NCBI GenBank assembly: GCA_002381565.1
Contig: DFWZ01000004.1
Coordinates: 60,878 to 66,995, forward strand
Length of the DNA: 6,118 bases
Reading direction: 5' to 3'
DNA from: Gallionella sp. UBA4121
GTDB taxonomy: Bacteria; Pseudomonadota; Gammaproteobacteria; Burkholderiales; Gallionellaceae
Part shown: in pieces, positions 5,984-6,118 of the stretch
Layout: each line of letters begins with the position of its first letter
How positions within the stretch are numbered: the stretch's first letter is position 1
Notes under the pieces: generated by a model
The model's input: only the letters and a program-made list of their open reading frames with translations
What the model was told of the DNA's origin: nothing
Database searches by the model: none
Position numbers and translations under genes: made by a program

Positions 5984-6118
5984 ATGAGGAACAAGCATGA
6001 CAAAACAGGTAATCATATTGTGACGCTTGGTGATGTGATGTTGTCGCTGGCCGGTGAGATGATGCCGCTTTCTGGCGCACTGGAAGATGCACTTGCCGTA
6101 CGTCGTGATCAATCATGA
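5984..6118 (+). CDS. Hypothetical 44-aa frame at the window end, possibly broken
   Basis: The frame starts MRNKHDKTGNHIVTLGDVML and ends in VRRDQS with TGA on the last three bases. I recognise no family; the part LGDVMLSLAGEMMPLSGALE looks protein-like and amphipathic. The ATG at 5984 lacks a ribosome binding site. The purine-rich GAGGAA just after it is placed instead for an ATG at 5997, whose frame stops after eight codons (MTKQVIIL). That mismatch could mean a small deletion shifted a once-longer gene, or that nothing here is translated. Confidence 0.22.
   Translation: MRNKHDKTGNHIVTLGDVMLSLAGEMMPLSGALEDALAVRRDQS

Overview
The window is dominated by one very large minus-strand gene (434..5002, 1522 aa). 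It reads as an antiphage-type STAND NTPase: an N-terminal PD-(D/E)xK nuclease-like domain resembling the Cap4/DUF4297 family, a central P-loop NTPase module, and a long, apparently alpha-helical C-terminal half. This is the layout of the Avs (antiviral STAND) proteins, but I cannot place it in a specific Avs subfamily by eye. Immediately downstream on the same strand, and running off the left edge, is the first 38 codons of hsdM, the modification subunit of a type I restriction-modification system. The left two-thirds of the window therefore look like part of a defence island.

Organism: the HsdM N-terminus, the moderate base composition and the palindromic intergenic repeats with GGCCGA cores suggest a gamma- or betaproteobacterium. 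This is inference; nothing in the window (no rRNA, tRNA or housekeeping gene) fixes the taxon.

Layout: 1..116 partial hsdM (-). 117..433 intergenic spacer carrying a long inverted repeat. 434..5002 STAND gene (-), with a Shine-Dalgarno sequence containing a run of seven G. 5019..5590 non-coding spacer with a 9-bp perfect stem-loop, a second copy of the palindromic repeat seen near hsdM, another small inverted repeat and a possible plus-strand promoter. 5591..5701 a 36-aa plus-strand peptide with one hydrophobic segment and a strong ribosome binding site. 5708..5777 a long inverted repeat with 13-bp perfect ends. 5906..5942 a nearly perfect 37-nt palindrome. 5984..6118 a weak 44-codon reading frame ending on the last base. 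The right-hand ~1.1 kb has no confidently real gene; it looks like repeat-rich or decayed intergenic DNA.

How the parts may work together: the STAND protein would bind a phage component through its C-terminal region, oligomerise with ATP and turn on its N-terminal nuclease, while the neighbouring type I system restricts unmodified DNA. Each has its own spacer, so nothing shows that they form one operon. Two related palindromic repeats (273..363 and 5236..5285) sit on either side of the STAND gene in the same orientation and could mark the edges of an exchangeable cassette.
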